In this document: positions 28,827 to 37,187 of the stretch, piece after piece | Position numbering within the stretch: the stretch's first letter is position 1 | Layout: each line of letters starts with the position of its first letter | NCBI RefSeq assembly: GCF_004217315.1 | Contig: NZ_SGWR01000001.1 | Span: forward strand, 434,001 to 498,000 | DNA: 64,000 bases | From: Corticibacter populi | GTDB taxonomy: Bacteria; Pseudomonadota; Gammaproteobacteria; Burkholderiales; Burkholderiaceae_C | Reading direction: 5' to 3' | Position numbers and translations under genes: made by a program | The notes under the pieces: model-generated | What the model saw: only the letters and a program-made list of their open reading frames with translations | Databases searched by the model: none | Told to the model about the DNA's origin: nothing

Positions 28827-31800
28827 ATGAACAAGAGAGCTTACCCGGCCCTGCAAGGCATCTCGGTGGCGGTGGCACTGGCGTGCTGGAGCATGGCCCA
28901 TGCGCAAGGGCAGGAACAGGAAGGGGAGACGCCCGCGCAGCAGAATGGCTGGCAGCGCGATGCCGAACAGGCGCTGCCGGAGGTTGTCGTGACCGGCGAG
29001 CGCACCCGCGACGAAAAAGGCCAGGACGACGTGTATGACAAAAACGTTACCACCGTCTATCAGGAGCGCGAACAACTGCAGCGCTTCCAGGCCACCAACC
29101 CTGGTGACGCGTTCAAGGGCATGAACGGCGTCTACAGCATGGACACGCGCGGCAGTCAATCGATTACGCCCAACATCCGCGGCCTATCCGGCGAAGGGCG
29201 CGTGCCGCTGACCATCGATGGCACCGAACAATCCACCAACATCTGGCTGCACTTCTTTGGCGCGGGTAACCGCAGCTACGCCGACCCGGCGATGTTCCGC
29301 AGCATCGAGGTGGAAAAGGGCCCGTCCCTGAGCCGCGGCATCAAAAGCGGTGTTGGAGGTTCAGTGAACATCCGCACCATCGAACCCGGCGACATCATTC
29401 CCGAAGGCAAGAACTTCGGCATCGAATTGAAGGCCGACACCTCCGGCAACAGCAGCAAACCCCGATTTGATGCCGCCTCGGTCTACGGCAAGGATTACCG
29501 CGATATTCCCGGCGCGGTGCGCACCGGTACCAGTGTCGCGGTTCCCTCCGGGACGCCGCGGGAGAAGGGCGGCGGGGAGAACTTCAATTTCGACAGCCAC
29601 TCCGGCATGCTCACCATTGCTGGACGCAATGAAATGACGGACTTCCTCGCCTCGTACAGCAAGCGCACCCAGGGCAACTACTACGCGGGAAAAAGGAATG
29701 CCGGAAGGTATGCAGGCCATGATTATCTCGATCAAACCAGCACGGATTCCTTCACCCCGAACATGACCAAGCTGTACGGCGCAGGAGATGAAGTCTTCAA
29801 CACCGCCAGCGAAACCAGAAGCACGCTGCTGAAGAACAACTGGTATTTTCCGGATGGGCAGAAAATCGGCCTGTCATTCATGCGAAATGACATGGATTTT
29901 GGAGAAACCACTCCGGGTAATTCGGTACTGCTCATGTCCTGGCGGGAATCCTTTGAACACCAGTTTCCGGATGCGGATTTTTCCAACACCCAGCGATTCG
30001 TGTTTGAAAGACCGCATTCGGAGATGAAAGTGGATCGCTACAAGCTGGACTATGAGGTCAAGCCGGAAGATTCGAAATGGTTGAATCTGGAGGCCAGCTT
30101 GTGGCATACCAAGACCCGCGGCACACGCTATCAGACCGGAATTTCACCTTATGTCATCGACGCGGATGACGCTACCGCGAATGCCCTGGCGTTGTATGAC
30201 ACCCTCAGCAGTTCCTATCCTGACTTCGACTGGAGCTCCTGGCTTCCGGATCATGACGGCACCATCCTGGCCCGTGGGCGGCAATGGACCAGCCATGACC
30301 GCACCGGCCTGGACTTGAGCAACCAGATCAAGCTGAACGAAAAAATGCAATTGATGCTGGGTGTCAATTACCAGCGCGAAAAACTGGATGACCGGGTCGA
30401 GCAAACCAAACTGAATTTGAGCAGTGGGGGCCTGGGCATTGACGGCAACACCATGCACGCCAGCACCGATTTCTTTGGCCCGCGCTCTGGCGAACGCAAG
30501 GAATATTCCGCCACGATGAATCTGAGCTACCAGCCCACCCCGTGGCTGACGCTGACTGCTGGCACCCGATATATGCGATATACCGGCAAGGACACGGGTT
30601 TGGCGAAGATGGCAGGTAGTCGAGTGAAGACCGGCATGCAATTGGAATATGGAGAGATTCTGACCACGGAAGAAGCAGAGAAATACAGAGACCTTTCAGC
30701 CACCGACACAGCAAATAGCCAGGCCGCCGCCCCATATATTAATGATTATGTTTTCAATGGCGTCGTGACGCCCGAGATTGAAACTTGGCTGGCACACAAG
30801 CAAGTGTATAACGCTTTTCTGGATGGGAGGCAGGTAAGTTATAGATCGATTAATGATGGCTCTGGAATTAACTATCTATACTGGATATATGATCCCGTCC
30901 TTGTTCCGGTCATAAACGGCAAGCCAGATTCGTCTCAGAACCCATTTGCCAACGGTACGCTGAATGCCGCAGAGACTGTGGAGAACACCCAGGGCTTGGA
31001 TGAGGTGGCCCGGTATGCCACTGGAATCGGTGAAGATGTTTATGAAACCCTGAGTTCAGGACAAGCCTGGGAAAACTCCGCAGAACAGTCGGGCCATGCC
31101 TGGAGTCCGGTCTTGAGCGCGACTGCGCGGATTGGCCAATTTGGTACCGGTTTTGCGCGTTATGCGCAGACCACGCGTTTCCCGAGCATTCATGAGCTGA
31201 CCACCAGCTCGGTGGTGGACGGCGCCGGCACCCTCGGAACTTTGGCGGTGAATGGCGCCAGCAAGCCCGAGCGCAGCACGAATATTGAAATTGGCTATGC
31301 CCATAATCTGGCGCAATTCTTCCCCGGGCTGGCGCTGGCGGATGCGCGCATCAGCTATTACAACACCCGGATCAAGAACTTCATCGATCGCACCGCATAC
31401 GCGGACACCATCCAGTTTGACAAGAAGAAAACCAGCGGCATCGAATTGCAATCGCGTTTTGATGCGGGGCGTTTTTTTGGCGGCCTGGGCGGCACCTACC
31501 GCTTGAAGCAGGAAATGTGCGACAAGGATTTCGCCAGCAGCATGGACCCTTATTACAACCGCATTCCCACCTGCATGACGGGTGGTTTCCCTGGTACCTA
31601 TAGCGGCAGCAGCTTGCAGCCCAAATACTCCATCAATATGGAGTTGGGCACGCGCTTGCTGGACAGGCGCCTGGAGGTGGGTTGGCGCGGCACCTATCAC
31701 GCCGGGGCGGAAAACAGGCAATTGGACCGCCTGCTGGCCCAGAGCACCGCGACACCCGGAACCGCCACTTTGCCACGGGATGTGTGGTTCCGTGGCGGCG

Positions 31801-31988
31801 TGGATGCGTTGTATTGGCAGTCGGTCGTGCTGCATGATTTGTACGCGCAGTTCCAAGTCAACAAAAGTGTACTGCTCAACCTGAACATCATCAATCTGAC
31901 CGATCAGTATTACATGGATCCCATGTCCAAAAATGTCATGCCAGGACCGGGACGTACCATTACGGCGGGCATGACCCTCAGGTTCTAG
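28827..31988 (+). CDS. TonB-dependent receptor, probable hemophore/haem receptor
   Basis: This 1053-residue outer-membrane receptor has a signal peptide to about residue 26, a TonB box (EVVVTGER) near 51, a plug domain (TPNIRGLSGEGRVPLTIDG near 112; IEVEKGPSLSRGIKSGVGGSVNI near 161) and a 22-strand barrel ending in MTLRF. The TRFPSIHEL and NGASKPERSTNIEIGY segments near 780-815 occupy the place of the FRAP/NPNL region of haem receptors. Its location before a hemophilin-like gene and a Slam gene suggests it takes haem from that secreted protein, as HphR does for HphA in Acinetobacter; this is inferred. Coding DNA is much poorer in GC than neighbours, for example 22 of 60 in 30841-30900. An AGGAG-type site precedes the ATG. 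Confidence 0.85.
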   Translation: MNKRAYPALQGISVAVALACWSMAHAQGQEQEGETPAQQNGWQRDAEQALPEVVVTGERTRDEKGQDDVYDKNVTTVYQEREQLQRFQATNPGDAFKGMNGVYSMDTRGSQSITPNIRGLSGEGRVPLTIDGTEQSTNIWLHFFGAGNRSYADPAMFRSIEVEKGPSLSRGIKSGVGGSVNIRTIEPGDIIPEGKNFGIELKADTSGNSSKPRFDAASVYGKDYRDIPGAVRTGTSVAVPSGTPREKGGGENFNFDSHSGMLTIAGRNEMTDFLASYSKRTQGNYYAGKRNAGRYAGHDYLDQTSTDSFTPNMTKLYGAGDEVFNTASETRSTLLKNNWYFPDGQKIGLSFMRNDMDFGETTPGNSVLLMSWRESFEHQFPDADFSNTQRFVFERPHSEMKVDRYKLDYEVKPEDSKWLNLEASLWHTKTRGTRYQTGISPYVIDADDATANALALYDTLSSSYPDFDWSSWLPDHDGTILARGRQWTSHDRTGLDLSNQIKLNEKMQLMLGVNYQREKLDDRVEQTKLNLSSGGLGIDGNTMHASTDFFGPRSGERKEYSATMNLSYQPTPWLTLTAGTRYMRYTGKDTGLAKMAGSRVKTGMQLEYGEILTTEEAEKYRDLSATDTANSQAAAPYINDYVFNGVVTPEIETWLAHKQVYNAFLDGRQVSYRSINDGSGINYLYWIYDPVLVPVINGKPDSSQNPFANGTLNAAETVENTQGLDEVARYATGIGEDVYETLSSGQAWENSAEQSGHAWSPVLSATARIGQFGTGFARYAQTTRFPSIHELTTSSVVDGAGTLGTLAVNGASKPERSTNIEIGYAHNLAQFFPGLALADARISYYNTRIKNFIDRTAYADTIQFDKKKTSGIELQSRFDAGRFFGGLGGTYRLKQEMCDKDFASSMDPYYNRIPTCMTGGFPGTYSGSSLQPKYSINMELGTRLLDRRLEVGWRGTYHAGAENRQLDRLLAQSTATPGTATLPRDVWFRGGVDALYWQSVVLHDLYAQFQVNKSVLLNLNIINLTDQYYMDPMSKNVMPGPGRTITAGMTLRF

Positions 31989-31996
31989 GTTTTTTG

Positions 31997-32023
31997 CTTG
32001 TTTTTTTGAAAAACAAGTTTTTT
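31997..32023 (+). terminator. AT-rich hairpin with T run between receptor and hemophilin genes
   Basis: CTTGTTTTT and AAAAACAAG form a perfect 9-base stem with loop TTG, followed by six T. It begins 9 bases after the receptor stop and ends 35 bases before the hemophilin-like start. It may act as a terminator, attenuator or 3-prime end stabiliser. Confidence 0.7.
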
Positions 32024-32058
32024 CGATGTGTTTCAACCCAATCTTGACAGGAGTCGAT

Positions 32059-32952
32059 ATGAAAAAACGCATGATCGCTTTGACCGCGGCAGCTTTGCTG
32101 GGTAGCGGCGCGGCAATGGCAGCATCGGGCGGCAGCTCCAATACAGCCAATGTGGCGGTAGGCAATTCCAACCACATTATGTTTGGAGGTGGAAATTCCG
32201 GCTTGAAATTCGAAAACAGTAGCTTGGGTTTCATCGATATTGCGGGCGGGCCGGTCAATGGCTCCAATATCGCCATCGATGCCCGTGGCAATGGCACCAT
32301 CATGACGGCGGCGGACTTGGGCCTGCTTTTCCCGTTGAATATTGCCCAGGTGTGGAGGGCCTCGGCATCCAATGGCACGGCCAAGTTCATGATCAACAGC
32401 GTGCGCCAGATCAATACTTTTGCGCTGGCGCCGCAGTTTGGCGGCCTGGTGATCGGGCAGGTGGCTGATTCCGCTGGCAAGCCGCTGGCCGTGGGCAGCG
32501 GTGTGTATTTTGGCGAGTGGGCGCCCCGTGCGGCAGGCACGCCGCCGAGCGACAGCACCAACCTGAACATGAGCAGCGGCAGCCGCACCGTTTGGTATGT
32601 GGGCGACAACCCTGTGACGGCGACCCCCAACCTGAGCAATGTCACCTACAACGTGATCGGCATCCGCCAGACCGGCGAGGGTGCCAACCTGCCGGCGACG
32701 CCGAATCTGTACAACGGTGTGCTGACTGCGAACTATGTGGCCGGCGGCAGCAGCAACACGTTGGCGGGCAATCTCAGCCGGACGGGCGACACGACCGTTG
32801 CCATCAATGCCACGATCAACAGCACCGGTCAGTTCACTGGGGATGGAGTCCAAGGCCGTTTCTACAACAATGCCGCAGCCCTGGCCGGCATTTACACGGG
32901 TGGCGGAACCGCTGCCACCAACATCGCTTTCGGTGGCAGTCGCTCGAACTGA
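32059..32952 (+). CDS. Hemophilin-like, Slam-dependent secreted haem-binding protein
   Basis: This 297-residue exported protein has a signal peptide (MKKRMIALTAAALLGSGAAMA) with a type I cleavage site and no lipobox Cys. A Gly/Asn/Ser-rich N-terminal domain (about 22-200) is followed by a C-terminal small beta-barrel (about 215-297: YNGVLTANYV, GRFYNNAAALAGIY, IAFGGSRSN). That barrel is the mark of Slam substrates (TbpB, HpuA and hemophilin types). Lack of a lipid anchor favours a secreted hemophilin such as HphA of Acinetobacter or Hpl of Haemophilus. Haem binding is inferred from the gene set; ligand residues are not visible. An AGGAG site lies before the ATG. Hairpins flank the gene on both sides. 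Confidence 0.72.
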   Translation: MKKRMIALTAAALLGSGAAMAASGGSSNTANVAVGNSNHIMFGGGNSGLKFENSSLGFIDIAGGPVNGSNIAIDARGNGTIMTAADLGLLFPLNIAQVWRASASNGTAKFMINSVRQINTFALAPQFGGLVIGQVADSAGKPLAVGSGVYFGEWAPRAAGTPPSDSTNLNMSSGSRTVWYVGDNPVTATPNLSNVTYNVIGIRQTGEGANLPATPNLYNGVLTANYVAGGSSNTLAGNLSRTGDTTVAINATINSTGQFTGDGVQGRFYNNAAALAGIYTGGGTAATNIAFGGSRSN

Positions 32953-32983
32953 ATGCCATTGATTACGTGACGTGAGTCTATGT

Positions 32984-33016
32984 GGAGGCCGGTTCCGCCG
33001 GTCTCCATTTTATTTT
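32984..33016 (+). terminator. Terminator-like hairpin between hemophilin and Slam genes
   Basis: GGAGGCCGG and CCGGTCTCC form a 9-base stem (one G-T pair) with loop TTCCG, followed by ATTTTATTTT. It starts 32 bases after the hemophilin-like stop and could reduce transcription into Slam. Confidence 0.7.
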
Positions 33017-33094
33017 GGGCCCGCCATTCGCGTGGATGCCGGTGCGCGCCACTCGGATATGCCGCATGGCGGGGCCGATTTCATGGAGCTCTCT

Positions 33095-34585
33095 ATGCCA
33101 CAGGGTTTGCTTGCGCTTTGTCTGTCTCTGATGCTTGTTCTGATTTCCGGGCATGCTCCGGTATGGGCCGACGAGGACGACACCCGATACCTGCTGCAGG
33201 AACAGACGCGCCGCGCCGCCGAACGTGCGGCCGGGCCGCAAGGCGAACTGTTCGCGCCGCCCGGCTCGCTGGTGGTGGATGGCCGGGTGCAGGCGGTGCA
33301 GTCACGCCAGGAGGAACTGGAGCCGGCGATCTACATCGCCATCAATTCCGGCCAGTGGGAGCGGCTGCCGGAGTTCCTCAGCCGCTATCGCCTGCTGCAT
33401 GGCCACCGCCCGGCGCTGGTGGCCATGGCCGAGGCCCTGCTGGCCCGCCACCAGGGCGACTACGCCGCGGCGCTGCGCCGCATGCAGGCCGCGCATGCGG
33501 CCGACCCGGCGGATGCGCGTATCAACCTGGAACTGGCGCGCCTGCGCTTCGAGGACAACCAGGACGGCGCGGCCGGCGAGGGTTTTGCCCGCGCAATGGC
33601 GGCGGGCCTGCCCGGGCAGGTGCAGGCCATGGTGCGGCAGTACCAGCAGGCGCTGGCCGAGCGGGCGCGCTGGCACGGCAGTCTGGCGCTGGGCTGGGGT
33701 TACAACAACAACATCAATCAGGGCAGTGGCGATTACGCATGTTTTTTGGAGCTGGGAGGCATGTGCTTCTTCGAACGACGCATGCCGCAGCCCATCCATT
33801 CGAGCCTGCTGAACTACGAACTGGCGCTGCAGCGGCGCTGGAACCTGGGCGGCAACCACAACCTGCAATTGCGGCCGGTGAGCTATGGCAGCCATTACAG
33901 CCGCAAGGACGGGACGGGCAGCTCGCCGATCAGCGATCATGGCAGCAGGACCTCCATCCTGTACGGCGGCTACCAGTGGCTGGATGCGCGCACCACCGCC
34001 AGCGTGACGCCATATCTGGAGCATTTCCACCGCAACGGGCACACCGAGTACGTGGCGCGCGGCATGCAGTTGGAGTGGCAGCGTATGGTGGGCAGCGGCC
34101 TGCGCCTTGGCACCAGCCTGGATGCCAAGCGCTACGCACATACCGGGCGGGGCCTGCTGGTCAGCGGCAGCGATTATTCGCAGTACCAATGGGGCGTCTC
34201 GGCCGTCTACGTGCCGCAGCCGAACACGGTGCTCAACGTGGGCGCAGACGTGACGCGCAAGAAGTACGCGGTGCCGCAGGCCAGTAGCAGGGACTGGGCC
34301 TTTCGTGGCGGTATCTACCACCAGTTCGCCGGTACGGCCGGATTGTTCGTGAATGTGATGGGCGTTTTCCGTTTCGGCCGCAATGATGCCTACGATGGTT
34401 TTCTGGGGGCGCAGCGCCGCGATCGCCAGCAGGTCTACATTCTCGGCATCGGCGCCAACGCCTGGAAGCTGGCGGGCATGACGCCGGAGCTGCGGCTGCG
34501 CCACAGCGCCAACCGCAGCAATGTGAGCTGGGCCTACGGCTTTCGCCAGACGGAACTGGGCGTGATGCTGCGGCGCAATTTCTGA
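33095..34585 (+). CDS. Slam-family surface protein assembly modulator (TPR plus DUF560)
   Basis: This 496-residue outer-membrane protein has a signal peptide ending near APVWA (about residue 24), an N-terminal TPR domain (about 65-185: ALVAMAEALLARHQGDYAAALRRM, DARINLELARLRFEDNQDGAAG) and a C-terminal barrel of the DUF560/Slam type from about 192 (WHGSLALGWGYNNNINQG) to the terminal Phe. Slams move surface lipoproteins or hemophilins across the outer membrane. The upstream hemophilin-like protein is the expected client. ATG 33095 has GGAG six bases upstream; ATG 33083 is in frame. The gene is GC-rich, unlike the receptor gene. The DUF1971 gene begins 12 bases after its stop. Confidence 0.85.
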   Translation: MPQGLLALCLSLMLVLISGHAPVWADEDDTRYLLQEQTRRAAERAAGPQGELFAPPGSLVVDGRVQAVQSRQEELEPAIYIAINSGQWERLPEFLSRYRLLHGHRPALVAMAEALLARHQGDYAAALRRMQAAHAADPADARINLELARLRFEDNQDGAAGEGFARAMAAGLPGQVQAMVRQYQQALAERARWHGSLALGWGYNNNINQGSGDYACFLELGGMCFFERRMPQPIHSSLLNYELALQRRWNLGGNHNLQLRPVSYGSHYSRKDGTGSSPISDHGSRTSILYGGYQWLDARTTASVTPYLEHFHRNGHTEYVARGMQLEWQRMVGSGLRLGTSLDAKRYAHTGRGLLVSGSDYSQYQWGVSAVYVPQPNTVLNVGADVTRKKYAVPQASSRDWAFRGGIYHQFAGTAGLFVNVMGVFRFGRNDAYDGFLGAQRRDRQQVYILGIGANAWKLAGMTPELRLRHSANRSNVSWAYGFRQTELGVMLRRNF

Positions 34586-34597
34586 AGGAGATGGGCG

Positions 34598-34933
34598 ATG
34601 ACTTCAAGTGTTGCGGGCTTGCCTGCCGGGATCAGGGCTTACAAGCGCACGCCGGAGTTCACGCAGGAGACGGTGCCCGCCGGGCTGCTGCGTGATCACA
34701 CCACGAAGGCGGGCACGTGGGCACTGATTCATGTGCTGGAAGGCGCGTTGCTGTACGTGGTGCCTTCCGAGGGTTTTCAGCAGGTGCTCGCTCCCGGCAA
34801 GCCGCCTGGAGTGGTCAGGCCACAGCAATTGCACAGCGTGAAGCCGCTGGGGCCGGTGCGGTTCTACGTGGAGTTCCACGCGGCCCCGCCGGATGAGGCG
34901 GAAGGCAGTCCGAGTTCGGGGTTGGCGGGGTGA
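34598..34933 (+). CDS. DUF1971 (YeaR-like) cupin-fold protein
   Basis: This 111-residue protein matches DUF1971, found in E. coli YeaR and at the N terminus of some TehB proteins: LPAGIRAYKRTPEFTQETVP near residue 7, GLLRDHTTKAGTWALIHVLEG near 27 and PLGPVRFYVEFH near 85. YeaR is induced by nitrate and nitric oxide in E. coli; its role is unclear. A GAAGGAG site overlaps the Slam stop region, so it is probably co-transcribed with Slam. It also fits the nitrogen-oxide theme of the next genes. Confidence 0.85.
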   Translation: MTSSVAGLPAGIRAYKRTPEFTQETVPAGLLRDHTTKAGTWALIHVLEGALLYVVPSEGFQQVLAPGKPPGVVRPQQLHSVKPLGPVRFYVEFHAAPPDEAEGSPSSGLAG

Positions 34934-35110
34934 TGTATGTGGTTTGGCGTTGTGGCTTTTTTCGGCCCAGTGGTCCAGTGTCTCCCGGTGTCTGTTCGTA
35001 CGGGTGCGGGTCGAGCCATGGATGATTGCCGGTCCCGGTAGGTCTGGGTCTTCATGCCTGAGATGGTTGCGGTGGCTGCAGTGGATGTTTTTTCGGAAAG
35101 GAGTGTTGCC

Positions 35111-36127
35111 ATGGGTATTTCGGATTTCTCCAGGGAGCGTCGGGATTGGCTGGTGGGCGCTGGTGCTTCGGCTTTGGCGCTGGCGTTGCCTGCAGGGGCG
35201 CAAACCCAGCCGGTGCGGGAACGACTGGTGCTGGCAGGCCCGCTGGCCAATGTCTCGTTCCCGTTGATGCGACTGGCCGAGAGTGGCGCGCTGGCGGCGC
35301 TGGCCGACAAGGTGGAATTCCGCGCCTGGACCAACCCGGACCAGTTGCGCGCCCTGGCGGTTGATGGCGGAGCGGATTTCGTCGCCGCACCCAGCAATGT
35401 GGCAGCCAACCTCTATAACCGGGGCGTGCCGCTCAAGCTGCTGGATGTGTCGGTCTGGGGCATCCTATGGCTGGTTTCGCGCAACAGCCAGTGGCAGACC
35501 CTGGCGGATTTCAAGGGACAGGAGATCACGCTGCCGTTTCGCGCCGACATGCCCGACATCGTGTTCCAGTTGCTGGCGCGCCGCCAGGGGCTGGATCCGC
35601 AGAAGGACTTTCGCATCCGCTATGTGGCCTCGCCCATGGATGCCATGCAGCTGTTGGTATCTCGGCGCACGGACCATGCCTTGCTGGCCGAACCGGCGGT
35701 GTCGATGGCGCTGCGCAAGACGCGCTCGTTCCCCGTTTCGGTGATCGCGCCGGAACTCTTCCGCAGTGTGGATCTGCAACGCGAGTGGGGGCGGGTTTTC
35801 GGCCGTGCGCCACGGATTCCGCAGGCCGGCATTGCCGCGGTGGGTGCCGTGCGCGATGATGCCGTGCTGCTTGCGCAGATGCGGCAGGCGCTGGCCGAGG
35901 CGCATGCCTGGTGTTGGGCCAACCCTGCCGAGTGCGGGCAGATGGCGGCACGCTACGCCGGCATGCTGCAGCCGGAGGCGGTGGCCGACTCCCTGCAGGC
36001 CGTGCCGGCGTTCTATCGCACGGCAGCGCAGGCACGCGAGGAACTGGAGTTTTTCTATGGGCTGCTGCTGGAGAATCAGCCCGCCCTGGTGGGCGGCAGG
36101 CTGCCGGATGCGGGGTTCTATGGGTGA
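35111..36127 (+). CDS. NMT1/SsuA-like ABC transporter substrate-binding protein
   Basis: This 338-residue periplasmic binding protein starts MGISDFSRERRDWLVGAGAS, which contains a Tat-type motif (RRDWL) before a hydrophobic segment. The fold follows NMT1/THI5-like proteins (nitrate, sulfonate, taurine type): RLVLAGPLANVSFPLMRLAESG, GADFVAAPSNVAANLYNRG and DFRIRYVASPMDAMQLLVSRRTDHALLAEP. The ligand is unknown. An AAAGGAG site precedes ATG 35111. Permease and ATPase genes follow. Confidence 0.85.
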   Translation: MGISDFSRERRDWLVGAGASALALALPAGAQTQPVRERLVLAGPLANVSFPLMRLAESGALAALADKVEFRAWTNPDQLRALAVDGGADFVAAPSNVAANLYNRGVPLKLLDVSVWGILWLVSRNSQWQTLADFKGQEITLPFRADMPDIVFQLLARRQGLDPQKDFRIRYVASPMDAMQLLVSRRTDHALLAEPAVSMALRKTRSFPVSVIAPELFRSVDLQREWGRVFGRAPRIPQAGIAAVGAVRDDAVLLAQMRQALAEAHAWCWANPAECGQMAARYAGMLQPEAVADSLQAVPAFYRTAAQAREELEFFYGLLLENQPALVGGRLPDAGFYG

Positions 36128-36196
36128 GTGTTTGCCCTGCCGCAACAACCGGGCGAGAAGGTGCCCACCAGTGCCTTGTGCCGCCGTGATACTCGA

Positions 36197-37048
36197 ATGA
36201 TGTCGACAGGCCCCGTTGGCGGCTTGGTGCTTATCGTGGTGCTTATGTTTCTTTCATCGTTTTTGCGCGGTGCGCGGCGCGCCGTGGCTGCCTGCGCCGT
36301 TTATCTCTGGAGCGGCTGGGGAGCGGTGGCCAGCGTGCTGCTGTTCTGCGCGCTTTGGGAGTGGGGGGCGCAGTGGTATGGGGATTTGCTGCTGCCAGGA
36401 CCGCTGGCGACGCTGGCGCAACTGCGCCAGATGCTGGCGGACGGCATGGCCGCACCGCAGCTGCTGATCTCGGCCCGGCGTACCTTTGCCGGGCTGGCGC
36501 TGGCGGTGCTGGCCGGCAGCGTGCTGGGCATGCTGGCGGGCCGCTCGATCACCGCCGCGATGGCCTCGCGCCCGCTGGTGACGCTGCTGCTGGGCATGCC
36601 GCCGATTGCCTGGCTGGTGCTGGCGATGTTGTGGTTCGGCATGGGCGATGCCACGCCGGTGTTCACGGTGTTCATTGCCTGTCTGCCCATCGTCTTTGCC
36701 GGTGCGATGCAGGGCACGCGCACGCTCGATCACCAGCTGCGCGACGTCGCGCATGTGCTGCGCCTGCCATGGTGGATGGGCCTGACCGATGTCTATCTGC
36801 CGCATGTGCTGTCGTATCTGTTCCCGGCCTGGATCACGGCGTTGGGGACATCCTGGAAAGTCGTGGTGATGGCCGAGCTGTTGACCACGGTCGATGGTGT
36901 GGGCGCGGCGCTGGCCGTCTCTCGCGCCCAGCTGGACACGGCCTCGTCGATGGCCTGGATCGTCGCCGTGCTGGTGCTGCTGCTGGCGGTGGAATACCTG
37001 GTGCTGGAGCCGTTCAAGCGCAAGGCCGAGCGCTGGCGGCAGGCCTGA
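36197..37048 (+). CDS. ABC transporter permease (SsuC/NrtB-like)
   Basis: This 283-residue membrane protein of the BPD_transp_1 class has six hydrophobic segments and the cytoplasmic loop HQLRDVAHVLRLPWWMGLTDVYLPHVLSYLFPAW near residue 180 that contacts the ATPase. WLVLAMLWFGMGDATPVFTVF is typical of sulfonate/nitrate permeases. Start is uncertain: ATG 36197 or 36200 versus GTG 36128. It works with the neighbouring binding protein and ATPase. Confidence 0.88.
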   Translation: MMSTGPVGGLVLIVVLMFLSSFLRGARRAVAACAVYLWSGWGAVASVLLFCALWEWGAQWYGDLLLPGPLATLAQLRQMLADGMAAPQLLISARRTFAGLALAVLAGSVLGMLAGRSITAAMASRPLVTLLLGMPPIAWLVLAMLWFGMGDATPVFTVFIACLPIVFAGAMQGTRTLDHQLRDVAHVLRLPWWMGLTDVYLPHVLSYLFPAWITALGTSWKVVVMAELLTTVDGVGAALAVSRAQLDTASSMAWIVAVLVLLLAVEYLVLEPFKRKAERWRQA

Positions 37049-37187
37049 CCATTCGATGGCGGCGATGGAACGGTGCGTCAGCCGGCAACAGAATGCAACG
37101 CAACAGGACGGCAAGGCGGCAAGGCAAGCAAAAAGAAATGCAACGGATCCACAAGAACAGCATGATGCGACACGATGAAGGCTTCCC

